DNA of 64,000 nucleotides, taken from assembly GCA_963920575.1 (NCBI GenBank), contig OY986966.1, positions 17,851,888-17,915,887 of the forward strand, read 5' to 3'. Positions within the stretch are counted from its first letter, which is position 1. The number at the start of each line of letters is the position of its first letter. Positions 34,534 to 45,977 of the stretch are shown in pieces. Under the pieces are notes generated by a model. That model had not been told where the DNA came from. It ran no database searches and saw only the letters and a program-made list of their open reading frames with translations. Source of the DNA: Narthecium ossifragum. Its lineage: Eukaryota > Streptophyta > Magnoliopsida > Dioscoreales > Nartheciaceae. The position numbers were made by a program, and so were the translations under genes.

Positions 34534-36856
34534 TGTCACGCCCCGACCCAGAAAACCCATCCGGACCGGAACGTGAGGGGAAACCTACACTATTCACATC
34601 CATACGACACGATAATACACAAAGTGGAATAAATTTGAACTTAAAGACTTCTAAGGGCATAAAGGTAAAACTAAATATTACATTGCAGAATAAAACTCAA
34701 TCAAAGAAGGGAACAAGATTTCATATACTAATGTTTAATATATCATCCTCAAAAGGTAACTATAACCAAAAAGCTGCCAAAGGTAAATATGCCCCTCTAC
34801 GACCTCATGCGCCTTCGGAAGTCGACGTGCCGCCATGACCTGATCCAGCTGGAGCCACCGAGGATGAGCTGACGCCTGCACCTGCAAACGCAACCCAAGT
34901 AGGAGTGAGCAATAAGCTCAGTAGGGTTCTACTCTACTCTACGTCGCATAGGAAAAAGGGGAAAACTATAAAGTCCCGGGTTCTGTCTCATCTCTAAGGG
35001 AAACTCACGTTACGTCCACCGCCTACCCCAGGGCACGCGCTCTATGACCTCAACTGTCACTAGCCGTCCCTCTCAACCACCAAGCGTACAACGCTGAACA
35101 ACAGAGAGGTAGGACCCAGGGCAGCACGTAACTTCCCTTAACACGGATACTGAGCATGAGACGGGACGGGATCTCTGGGCGACCTCTACACCTCAAACCA
35201 CAGATAGTAGCCAACTAGACCCATCCTCGAGAATACAGAGATTTGGCATAACAATCACGCCCTAGTTCTTGCTACCCAACCACGGTCCTAGAGCTAGATC
35301 CGAGCTACCCCAGAGCCTCGGATCGGCGATCAACCCATCACCCCACCTAACCTGATATGTCTCTAATGCATACAGTGTATGAACCTATACAAACATCTAA
35401 CCTGGATGTCTCTATATGTCACAATAGCAAATATGAGTTCAACATTTATACAATAGCCCTTGGCACACGCCGGCAACGGGCTAAGGTTCCACAACATCAC
35501 ATAAGCTAGCACTCATAGCTAGCTAACGGCTAAGCAAACAATAAGCATTTAAGTCTACCATCCAACTAGGTATTTAATTGCGAGTCAACCCATAAATCCG
35601 CTAAAGAGGATAAACACACGATTCAATTCCCAATCTCGATAGAAATCCATTAAAACCCCGTGATAACAACGTGCATACTTCTGAACATGATTGGGTATCT
35701 ATCATGAACGAAAGCCAATCAAAGAAAGCCAGAAAACACTGCTCACGAGCTCACGGTCGATCCGACGGTCGACCGTGAGGCCATGGTCGATGCGACGGTC
35801 GATCCGACGGTTGACCGTGAGACCAAAATAAGGAAAAATACAAGGGCCATGGTCGATCGGGACATCAACCCTGGGAAGACCAAAACGAGACAGTGCCTCA
35901 CGGTCGATGCGACGGTCGACCGTGAGGTTTGGGAAAAAGGGTAAGGTCCCATGGTCGATCGGAGCATCGACGATGGGAACCCCAAAACATCGACCGTGTG
36001 GATCGACCGTGAGACCAAAATTAAGCGTGCCGCACCTGATGGTCGATCCGGCGGTCGACCATCAGGCCTGGATTTGATCTACCAAAATTTATCGGAAATC
36101 GATGAAACTTGGTAGACACGCGTAATAAATGATGGGAAGCTATTAGTACGAAGAAAACAAGATTTTGACGTTTAAAACTCGGATCTAGGTCCAAACGGCC
36201 AAAAACCGACAAACCGGCGATAATATGATAATCGTCCGATAAAATACGAAACCAATCAATAGGAAATACTCTAAGCATGCCACGACACCAACGTATTAAA
36301 TTACACAACATTCTACCATGCACAACTATATCAAAAACACAATAAACCTATCCTAGGAGAACCCGACCACACGATCGGGGTAGAAACGCCTACCTGAGCA
36401 AGTAGGGCAGCTCCTCCACGTATCCCCCAAGCTCGATCGCCAAGATCTGCTCCTCGAAGATCGCGATCCGGAGCCCTAGCACAACCGATAGGAGAGAGAG
36501 GGAGATAATGACAGAAGAAGAAGAAGAAGAAAGAAAGGAAAGAGAGAGAAAGTCAGGGTATATATAGAGATCAGAACCGATCTTGGCCGTCCGATCCGAT
36601 CTTTCCCGATCGAGCTCCGATCTTCCGATCGGAAGCACCCTTAAGGTCCTAATTAATCACATACATCAATCCAAGGCAGTGTGTGCAACGTAGGTGTGAA
36701 ACTGACCACCAAGGGGGCATATTTACCAAAATGCCTCTGGGGTCAAAAACAGTGATGCGATCAACCGATCACATCCCAAGGGCAACCGAGCCAAACCACA
36801 AAACCATACCCTCGATCTTACGCGGTCGGACCGGGTTGGAGGTACGGGTCCTCACA
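34534..36856 (-). mobile_element. LTR, family K, probably solo
   Basis: On the minus strand it starts TGTGAGGACCCGTACC at 36856 and ends ...GGTCGGGGCGTGACA at 34534 (2323 bp). TCCTC flanks both sides (34529-34533 and 36857-36861), as expected for a TSD. The right flank, read on the minus strand, is CTTTCAAGGGGGAGGA, a good polypurine tract, so a 3' LTR with chance flank identity is the alternative. A TATA-like CTATATATACC lies near 36560. Confidence 0.85.
35750..36065. repeat. GGTCGA palindrome array in the LTR
   Basis: In place of GATCGATC this subfamily has repeated GGTCGATC/GGTCGACC boxes arranged as inverted repeats (CACGGTCGA ... TCGACCGTG), about ten copies in 310 bp. The Ser/Arg-Ser-Thr frame over it is an artefact. 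Confidence 0.75.
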
Positions 36857-37160
36857 TCCTCCCCCTTGAAAGCGTTCTTTTACTCAATGACCATGTCGAG
36901 TAGGGGAAGAGGGCTCTTCTTAGCTCAGAGGATGTGCATGACATTGCCAGTTGATGATGATTGTTTGACGACTACTAATTGAAAATTCTTTTACCATCGA
37001 GCCATAATCAATACCTAGCTAGTCTTGTTCGCCATGGGAAGAGCTGAATGGACTAAGGGATCTTCAAGGTAATTCCAGCAGTAGATGCGGAGGACTAAAC
37101 TAGGTTGTAATGATGCCAGAACTATGTGATTGGGGTGGTAGTGTCGATACTGACCGGATA
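36857..37160. other. Non-LTR sequence between two family K LTRs
   Basis: It begins (minus strand) with a polypurine tract. It continues at 40843 beyond the interrupting LTR. No protein domain was recognised. Confidence 0.4.
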
Positions 37161-40100
37161 TGTCGCGCCCCGACCCGTGAAAGTCCAATTAGGCAAGGGG
37201 ACGCAAACCGGAACCTAACTAACTATGAAAATTTTGGTGAGGGTTCCCTCTAGTCTATTGGTTTCCCTAAGCATTCATTAAACACCCTCAATTAATAATT
37301 CTAAAAAATACAGAAACCTCAAGATTAACCGATTAAAAATCCAAAGTGATACAAGGCTACAAAACCTCAAAGAGGGGAAATCAAGTACAAACATTTGTAC
37401 ACTCCTATAGGAGGCTAATTATACAGGGGTTCTGAAGACAGAAAGATCACTGCTTCTCAAACTCCGCTAGGCGCCACCGCGCCGCCAACCAACTGCCCGG
37501 TAGGGGCCACCGAAGAGGAGTTATAGCCTGCACCTACAAAACACAGCCCCGATAGGAATGAGCAACTAAGCTCAGCAGGGATACTACACTACGACTCACA
37601 GAAGGAAGAGGGAAACGCAACAGTGTCACCCTCTAGCAAGATCTAGGTGTACACATGGGCCCCATAACCCCACCGCGTGTCCTTGAGGGGCCTCAGTCAT
37701 GGTCTTCCAGCTGAGCTGGTCACATACTAGGTCGTCCTTAGCGAGGTAGGAAACCAACACTGTCATCTCACAAGCAGGAAACCAGCATTGCTAGGCGGGA
37801 TGACAACACTGCTAAGTAGGCACATCCTCTACTCAAGAGACAAGAAAATCGAACACCGACTATATCTCAGAACCCCGGATCGACCGTGACATCGTCCGTG
37901 ACCCTTTAAACTTGGTTTTCAGGTATTTCTTGGATGGTTTTGATGGGGGATTAGTATCTAAACATGTTGGGAAGCATCTAGGGGGATTTGATGAGGTTTC
38001 CAAAGGATTTTCATCGGGTTTGAGGATCGATTCGAGTACTTTCCTTTTTGGACGAATTTATGGTTTTGATCGCATTTAATATGTGTTTGGTAGTAGTTAA
38101 ATGCTTAGTTGGTTGCTTAACCATTAGTTGGCCATGAGTGCTAGCTAATGAGGAATTGTGAAACCTTAGCCTGTTGCCGGTGAGTGCCGAGGGCTATTGT
38201 ATAAATGTGGCTAGTTACCTGCGGGGTAACTATGGAAACTTACTCTGTCAGGTGCAAGAGGGCACTGAAGACTATTGTATATCTATATTCATGCTTGGTT
38301 CAGTATGTTTGTTGGTTAGCATAGATATACTGTATTTGAGGCCTTTGCTATGTTTACCTTTTGGCTAGCTGTAAGCTATGCCTAGCCCTGTATGATTAAT
38401 GTCATCTTGTTGCATGCTTATATCTTGTTATCTGTACCTGAGCATTGCATGCATCTTGAATGCATTAGAGGCATCTGAGGTTAGGCGGGCGATGGGTTGA
38501 TCGCTGATCCGAGGCTCTCGGGTAGCTCGGATCTAGCCATTAGGACCGCGGCTGGGTAGTCAGGATTAGGGTGATTGTTTAATCAGATCTCTTGTGATTG
38601 AGGATTGCGATAGTTGACTCTGATTATTGTTTGAGGTTTAGAGGTCGTGTTGTCTTCCAAAGCCAAGTGCTAAGGATGGATGTTGATGCGTTCCCGACGT
38701 GGTTCCCCAAGGCTTGGTATTCCAGCTTGGGAAGGGTGATCTTGCATGTTACTGTTCCTTGGCCTCCTGATAACTTGTTCAGGAGAGAGGTTTCATGACA
38801 AGAGCCCTTGGGACATCAACTGGGTTATGGGACCCGTGGCATCCGTTAGACTTAGGCTGGGAGACAACACTGTTGTTGTTTTCCTCCCTTCAGTGTGCCG
38901 TAGAGTAGAACCCTACTGAGCTTATCGCTCACTCCTACCCGGGCTGCGTTTGCAGGTGCAGGCGCCAGTTCTTCTTCAGTAGAGCCGACGGATCAACTTT
39001 GGTGGCGCGACTACATCCAGAGGTGCTTGAGGTTGCTACAGGAAGACGGTTGTACTTTTGATGGATTTTGTAAATTATGTATCATTCGAGGACTTTTGAG
39101 ATTAATGTATAATATTCTTTTATTGGAAGATCTTGTAATAGTACAACTGATGTTATATGAATTGAATATCTGTTTACCTCTGGATTGTAAATTGTTTAAG
39201 TTTTTATATAATTCCGCTTTGTATCGCACCACTTGGAGATGAATAGTGTAGGTTTCCCCTCACGCCTCGGCTCGGATGGGTTTTCTAGGTCGGGGTGTGA
39301 CAGACTATATCTCAGAACCCCGCTTGAGGCCGACACGACCTCTAAATCATCGATCAACAAGTGTTCAAGTCATCTAGGCCTATCATCGAATTCGACTGAA
39401 CACAACCATTCAAACCTGGACCAAGCAACCCAGCCCCGGTCCTCAGCCTAATCCAACCATCCAAGCCCTCGGGATGACGATACCGTAGATCGCCCACGCC
39501 CTAATCTTATGCAACTAATGTACAACCAGATGCATGCTATGAACATACGCAGGAAAGCATATAAGCATGCAACATATATGACGATAAAGAACATGGTCTA
39601 GGCTCGACACTCTGCTGACCCGGGGTGCTGAACATGTAATACAGGCCAAGGAACTGCTGCAGTGGTAACCCCACCAACTACAACCAGTCCACAAAAGAAT
39701 AACATGTTACGAGAAGCAACCCCGACAAACACAGTTAACAATACAACATGCTATCTTCACATCCCGGGAGTCGTTACTCTCCCGGTTCACCACTACCCCT
39801 CATTATGGGGCTATCATGCTCAAAGTTATGTACAAGTTATAAAGCGGTAAAGAAAACTGCACATACAAAGCCCCGTGGGAAAAATCTGACGAAAACACCT
39901 CCATGCGACCAAAAGGATTGATCATTTCCAAGAAAGGATCGATCTTCTTAGCGAACAGAGAGTTCCATCCCAGTCAAGCCAACAAGGATCGATCTTCGAT
40001 CACCTTCATGACCAAGGACCTCGTCCATGCCGCCAAGCAAAAGATCACCAGATCGATCATGCACGGGTCAGGCATGACGCCCCAAGAATGATCGATCCTT

Positions 40101-40842
40101 CCTCAAGGAAGATCGATCTTCATGGGTTCTCCGGCGAACCGAAGAAGTAAAATACCGTCGAAAAACGCTACCAAATCCCACAAAACTCTGGGATCTAATA
40201 GTACGAAGGACCATGAGTCCAAAACTGGTACTTATACTAAAAACCATCGAGCATGCAAGGAGATCTACTCAAACAAAACACAGGCAAGCTCAAAACTCAC
40301 AAAAACCGGAAAGACAAGTAGGTAGCATCCCTACCTAGACTAGAGCAGCTTCAATCCGCACTGCTGAGCCTAGGATTATCCTCAATCTCCTCCAAAAACT
40401 CGCCAGATCTAAGCTCAAGAATGGCGGATTTCAAAAGGAGAAAAAGAGAAGAGGTTGTGTCCGTTTTATAGATGGACGAACCGACCTATGAATGATAAAA
40501 GATCGATCCTTCATGACGATGCAAAGACTTTCTAGAACCAAATGATCGATCTTCTTAGCAAGAGAAGATCGATCCTTTTGTGCAGAATTCTAGACTTGGG
40601 CTAAAACACAAGCCGAAGCCAGGATCTTTCGATCCCGGGTTCACCTAGCCGTTCTAAACAACAATTACCACAAACACGGTCAGTGTGTGCACACACGGGT
40701 GTGAAACAAACCGATACCAAATTGCTCTTGTGGCCCAAGAAACAATACGATCCACCGGATCGTGCGCTCAACGTGAAACAAGAAAGAGAGCCACGGACCC
40801 GACCCAGATGGTCGACCCAGGAGTAGAGGGACAGTTCTCACA
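37161..40842 (-). mobile_element. Solo LTR, family K, with an inserted LTR piece
   Basis: On the minus strand it starts TGTGAGAACTGTCCC at 40842 and ends ...GGTCGGGGCGCGACA at 37161. The flanks GGATA (37156-37160) and GGATG (40843-40847) differ at one base, fitting an old TSD. Without the insert 37877-39302 it is about 2.26 kb. GATCGATC boxes lie at about 39930-40120 and 40499-40575 and include near-perfect hairpins (CTTCCTCAAGGAA between two boxes). Confidence 0.85.
37877..39302 (+). mobile_element. 5'-truncated family K LTR flanked by a 19-bp direct repeat
   Basis: The 3' part of a plus-strand LTR related to 34534-36856 ends GGTCGGGGTGTGACA. The 5' end is truncated at an internal GGTCGACC-type region. 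It is flanked by identical 19-bp copies (GACTATATCTCAGAACCCC) at 37858-37876 and 39303-39321. A normal integration would give 5 bp. Confidence 0.85.
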
Positions 40843-41903
40843 GGATGGATGCTTGGGTCGCGTAGGACTTAGTAAGGGGCCCGGAGAGAATCATGGGTGA
40901 CTCCTAGGCGGACTTGCAAATAGGTGGTCCACCGAGTTGGGAAGCAGTTTGAATGGAATATTGAGTTGCAGTTCAGGTGCTAAGATGGATAAATTTGTGG
41001 CAGATCGATTACCAGTGATCTTGTATGAGGAAATCGAGAATTCGGTGAAGTTAGAAGAGCATGGAAGTGTTGTATATGGATTGTCAGAGATAGCTCGAGC
41101 CGGAGAATGTCATAGATCACAATAGAAGATGACTCTATCCCAATCTAGCCAAGTTCCAGACTTGGCACTTTGCCCCAACATCCTATCTATCCAGATCTTG
41201 TCGACCTGGTGTGGTCCTGAATAGTATACCCGATATGACTCTATGGTTTGGCAAGGAGACGATTTAATGTAGCTGAGTTCAATCGTTTGTCTCCCATGCT
41301 TGAACGGTAATGTCAAGGCTCGGATCGAGGGTGAGAGAAGGCTCTTGGGTCGAGCTGACTGATGGTGCCATTCGAGCCTTGTTATCCCACGTTCACAAGG
41401 TAGGGGTTCAGACGTATTTAACCATGGTGCACTAGGAATACGATCATACCTCGTGATCTGTAGTGGATGGACAACCTTGAAAATTTGCTTCATCAAAGGG
41501 GGTAAGTTGTGGTTTGTGATGTGGAGAGAGATCGGGACCTCCTTGATGCTGCTATACTCGCAATCTGTTAACTGGTTGAGTGGATCCAAGTCATCTTGAG
41601 ATGCCTGATCCAGTTTAGGTTGTCAATCAGATCAGTTAGTTCTAGAATCAATTTGATCGGATGGTTGGATTTCTCTGCCGGTTGATCTAGGGGTTGTGAT
41701 TACTTGGCGGTTAATGTGATTGAAAATGCTATTGAGATAATATATGCCTAACATAGATGAGTTGTGCTTAGATCAAGTAGTGTAGGATCGAAGACAACTC
41801 ATTCTTAGTGAATATAGGTTATGCCTTTAGATTTAAAATCTTGTTTAGTGATCCAAGTGAGCTTGCAGCCATCTAGGATTTGATATGTTCCCATGATTCA
41901 TTG
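40843..41903. other. Unassigned internal-type sequence
   Basis: It continues the segment at 36857-37160. A 159-codon minus frame (41589-41110) matches nothing I recognise. The sequence may be the decayed inside of an older element. Confidence 0.4.
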
Positions 41904-42199
41904 TGTTAGGGACCTAGGACCAGGGCAACATCAGGAGGGGATCCACACTTACCAAAGAGGAGGAACCAAATGGAGCAAGACCACGTCTGTGAGGACCTGC
42001 CCCTCTTTTTCCTTTGGCTTGTTGTTGACCCCAAGGGCAATTTGGGAAATTGCGCCTTGGCGGTCGTTTCACACTGGGTGTACACACACAGACCTTGTTT
42101 GGTGCTTGTGTTTGTTTAGAAATGTTAGGTGGGACCAAGTTTGGAAGTTCTGGGCTTGGGCCTGTTTTTCAGCCCAAGTTGGCCCTTCTGGGCAGAGAG

Positions 42200-43100
42200 G
42201 ATCGATCCTTTGGTCGAGGAGGATCGATCCCTCCTGCCCTGGAAGTCGTTGGCGGTGGAGTTCGAAGGACGGCCACGGCGATGGCCGTGGCTTCCCCTGT
42301 CAGGGGAGGGGAGACTTTTGCTCCCCTCCTTCGCCTTTCCCCCGCCTTTTCTGGCTTTTCTCGGCCTTACCCCCCTTCCCCTCCTCCTTCCTTTCCCCCC
42401 GGCTTCTCCTTTCTTCTTCCTCGCGAGAGCCCTGTTTTCCTCCCCTGTTCCGGCAGCCCCTTTCCCTCCTCCGTTCTCCCTTCTCCGGCCACTGTTTCTG
42501 GAGCTTGAAGGCTCGTTGGAACCATGACGGCGTGAGGAAGATCCTTGGCTAGGCTTCGTGGATCGAAGCAGCTCTGTGGAGGTAGGGTTCTCACTCAAAG
42601 ACTCTGGCTTCTTTTAAGGGTTTTGAAATCCGGTTTTGATTTGCTTTAGATCTCCTTGTTGAGTTGATGTTTCCCGGTTTTGAAGCCATTAGTAGCTTCG
42701 TGGTTCTTAGAGCTACCAGCCCACCAAGTTTGGTGAGGTTTGGTTGTATCTTCCGGCGGTTTTCTCAGTCGGAAGTACGCCGGAACCTATCAGGATCGAT
42801 CTTCCTGGGAGGAAGGATCGATCCCTCTGTGTTGGCTTGCTGCGCCCGGCGAAGGATCGATCTTCTTATGGGAGAAGATCGATCTTGGGTCCTGGGGGTT
42901 AGCATGGTTACCCTTCGTCCAGATGAAGATCGATCTTCCTGGGAGGAAGGATCGATCTTCCTTGGTACGACTTGAAGGGCGCCCTCTGTCTCGAGAAAGA
43001 TCGATCTTCCTGGGAGGAAGGATCGATCTCTTTGTCTCGACAGTGAGGGGAGCTCACTGTTACTTAAGTGATCGATCCTTCCTTCGGAAGGGATCGATCC
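42200..43100. repeat. GATCGATC box arrays in the 5' LTR of the gag-only element
   Basis: About twelve boxes. Pairs at 42794/42816, 42928/42950, 42999/43021 and 43070/43092 are all 22 bp start to start. Spacers such as TTCCTGGGAGGAAG are inverted repeats, so each unit can fold into a hairpin of about 13 bp. The LTR at 45978-47881 keeps the last three pairs. Confidence 0.88.
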
Positions 43101-44406
43101 TTCAGTAGCAGAGATGGTTTTCAAGGGTTTTGCCCGTGGGGCTTCGTATGTAAGTGGTTTTTGACGGTTTTGCCCTTGGGGCTTACTATGTTGCTCATCA
43201 TGCTTCTTGTTTACTGCTTTGTGGTTAACCAAGGGAGTAATGAACCCACGGGAATGCTTAGTATAAGTGGGCTATGGGTTATGCCCTTTTATCGCTTTGT
43301 GGTGAACCGAAGGAGTCATGACCCTCGGAAGTGGTCAGTTTAAATGGGCCGAAGGTGTGCCCTTGTTATGCTGTTTGTTACTGCTTTCCCTATTTCATAT
43401 CCTACCCTGCTTCCTGTGCATTAGACATGCTAGGTTAGACCGGGTGGGGTTGACCTGTGGACTTCGGTGATCAAAGGCTAAGTGGTGGATGTCGTTACCC
43501 CGGTAAGGGTATCCTACAGGTATCGTCTGGCCCAACCTGTGTCAGGGACCGTCGGAGGTAGCCCAGTCCTTGAGCGGTGGTTATCAGAGGGACGTACGTT
43601 GGACAGGAACCCTAGGGGGGGGGGAGAAACATCAATGGGATCGATGAACTCCCTGGCTAGACTTAGTCTGTGGTCGGGAGTTGGGGGTCGTGTTGACTTC
43701 GCTGCTTGGAGTACTGAGAGATGATAGTCTTAACCACGGTCGTTCCACCAAGTGTGGAGATCCCGCTTGGAGAAGGGTGTCCTACCAGTAGCGTCATGTC
43801 CACCCTGCGTCAGGGATTGTCGGAGTTGTCCACCCCTGAGCAGTGGTTGTCGGAGGGGCGTACTTGGGACAGGAGTCCTTCGGGTTATTGACGGGATTTA
43901 TGGGATCCTTGGCAAGCCTCAGTACTTGGCTTCAGAGTTGGTTCGTTCGGTGTTACCTGTTTAGCGAGAGTAGTAGAGGAGGACCCTGCTGAGCTGTTGC
44001 TCATTCCTACCTGGACTGTGTTGTTTGCAGGTGCGGGTCCTAGCTCCTCTCCGGTGCTTCCCCGTCGGTTGTCTCGTGGTGGCGCGCCGGCTCCTGACCA
44101 TGTCTGAGGGTCAGGATGGTTTTGTTTGTGCCTTTGCGGAGATCCCGGTGGGTGTTGTAGTTTCTTTTTGGGAACTGTTGTTGATCCCTTGTAAAACCTT
44201 GTTGTACTAGAACTCTTGTTTAAACTCTATTATATCTGTTGTAATATATGTTGTGGTTGTTTGCTTCCGCCTTGTGCTGTTGTCAGCTGTTTCCGCCAGC
44301 TGGGTGTTAGTCTCAACTATTTCCGCCAGTTGAGGCTAGTAGTTGTAGGTTCTTCCCCCTCGTGTCCCGGCCCGGTCTGGGGTCTGCAGGTCGGGGCGCG
44401 ACAGCT

Positions 44407-44418
44407 TGGTATCAGAGC
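44407..44418 (+). other. Primer binding site, initiator Met tRNA
   Basis: TGGTATCAGAGC lies three bases after the LTR end and matches the 3' end of plant initiator methionine tRNA, the usual primer of Tekay/Del and other Ty3 elements. Confidence 0.9.
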
Positions 44419-44606
44419 ATAGGTTGTAGATCCCCGGGAACTGGATCGGGTCTCCGCGGAGACGTGCATGGGTTGCGGTAGTTCTAGGGTTAGAACATCC
44501 CTGTTTGCCTGCTTTCTTTTCCGCTGAGTGTGTTTGCGTCTCTTTGTTGAGTGCTGTTCGTTTTCGTGTTTGACGAGTGGAACTCGTGTTTCTGTTGTTG
44601 GTACAG

Positions 44607-45890
44607 ATGGCTGGGCAGCCTGGCAGTCCTCGCGGGTTGGGCCGTGGCGATCCTCCTGAGGCGAGCGACGTTCGGCAGACTTCCGAGGCTGAGGAGCGTC
44701 AGCACCAGGCCTACGTACCAGCGACAGGGACAGACTCTGCGGTGGGCGGCGAGGTGGAGGTTCCCTTTCGCCGTAGGGAGCTCCCCCCACCCGTCGCCAG
44801 GCGCTCCTTAGCGTCTGAGGTCCTCGAGTTCCGCCGGTTGGACCCGCCGAGGTTCAATGGCGGAAGCGGGGATCCATCAGCGCCCGAGGAGTGGCTCGAC
44901 GGGGTCACCAGTTTGCTCGACCTCTTGTTCGACGAGAGCGACCCCCTCTGGGTTAGGCTCGCGGCACTCCAGCTTGAGGGAGATGCCCGGGACTGCTGGC
45001 GCACCGTTCAGGTCACCAGAGCAGGAGGAGAGCAGTTGACATGGGAGGGCTTTCGTGCAGCTTTCCTCGACGCGTTCTTTCCCTACAGTACGCGGGTGGC
45101 GTTGGCTGAGGAGTACCTTAGTCTCACTCAGGGTTCTCTTACGGTGCAGTAGTATGCCACCACCTTCACGCACCTGGTCCGGTACGCTGGACTAATGGCA
45201 GCCGACCCCACCGCCCGAGCCCTGCACTTTGAGAGGGGGCTCCGCGAGGAGATCAGGAGGTTGATCGCCGCACGCCAGGCGACCACCTACTCCGCGGTTT
45301 TGGGTGCTGCATTGGCGGTGTAGCCTCGTTGCCTGGGGAGGCCGAGGACTAGCTAGCCAGTACCAGCGACAGGTGGGGGAGGAGGTGAGCAGCTCCAGAG
45401 GTCTCACGGCCGTCGAGACTAGCATCGGAGGCTCGCGCACCCGCAGCAGCAGCGTCAGTCGTACCGCTAGCAGCCGTACCAATAGCAGCAGCCCTACCAG
45501 GGTGACCAGCTCCTTCTGACAGCGGGACCCACTCAGCAGGCTCCCTGGGAGGGAGGCCGAGGGCAGCAGTTTGAGTGTGGGCCAGCGCTGTGTTTCCACT
45601 GCCAGCAACTGGGGCACTTCCGCAGGGACTGTCCGCGGCGGAGCTCGCAGGGTGCGGCACCGTCGGGAGGTCAAGGCGGAGGGGCTTGGGCTGGGCGTGG
45701 GCAGAGAGGTGGAGCCGGGCAAGGCCACAGTGGAGGCAGAGCCAGAGCGGATGGTGGGGGACAGGTGTTTGCCCTACCTGACCGCCCTTTTACAGACGAG
45801 GTACAGCCGTCCTATCAGGAGTACCTGTCTCAGAACCCGCTTCCACTGACCGTAGCACCACCCGCCTCCAAAGGTAACTTTTTACCGCTT
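44607..45890 (+). pseudogene. gag of the gag-only element, with stops
   Basis: It starts MAGQPGSPRG at 44607, after a leader. The retrotransposon gag core is RLDPPRFNGGSGDPSAPEEW, then LEGDARDCWR and FRAAFLDAFFPYSTR. A TAG ends the frame at 45152; the same frame goes on with YATTFTHLVRYAG and FERGLREEIRRLIAARQ to about 45320. After further stops come a Gln-rich part and the CCHC knuckle CFHCQQLGHFRRDC (about 45594-45640). A Gly/Arg-rich tail ends VFALPDRPFTDEVQPSYQEY. Gag forms the virus-like particle in the cytoplasm. The knuckle is followed by pol-end sequence with no protease. Confidence 0.85.
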
Positions 45891-45954
45891 TGTAGTATCC
45901 TGCTAGGCGTTGTTTTCGTTTTCGAGCCCTACCTTGATCGAATCTCGAGGACGA

Positions 45955-45977
45955 GATTTCTTTTAAGGGTTTTAGGA
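45955..45977 (+). other. Polypurine tract region upstream of the 3' LTR
   Basis: The run GAGATTTCTTTTAAGGGTTT ends TAGGA directly before TGTGAGG. The same sequence lies at 55895-55917 in the second gag-only element. Confidence 0.75.

Noticed and set aside
41110..41589. 159-codon minus-strand frame
   Set aside because: It matches no family I recognise and lies in decayed repeat-like sequence. I list the region as unassigned.
42780..43100. CRISPR-like look of regularly spaced repeats
   Set aside because: The DNA is eukaryotic and the spacers are inverted repeats rather than unique sequence. There are no cas genes and no common leader.
42050..43232. Long frames on both strands over the box arrays (repeated DRSF, EEDRS, RSIFLGGRID), also at 6218-6812, 46040-46588, 52477-53777 and 58401-59574
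   Set aside because: They are open because GATCGATC and its spacers lack stops in several frames. The same repeats are read on both strands and no domain is present.
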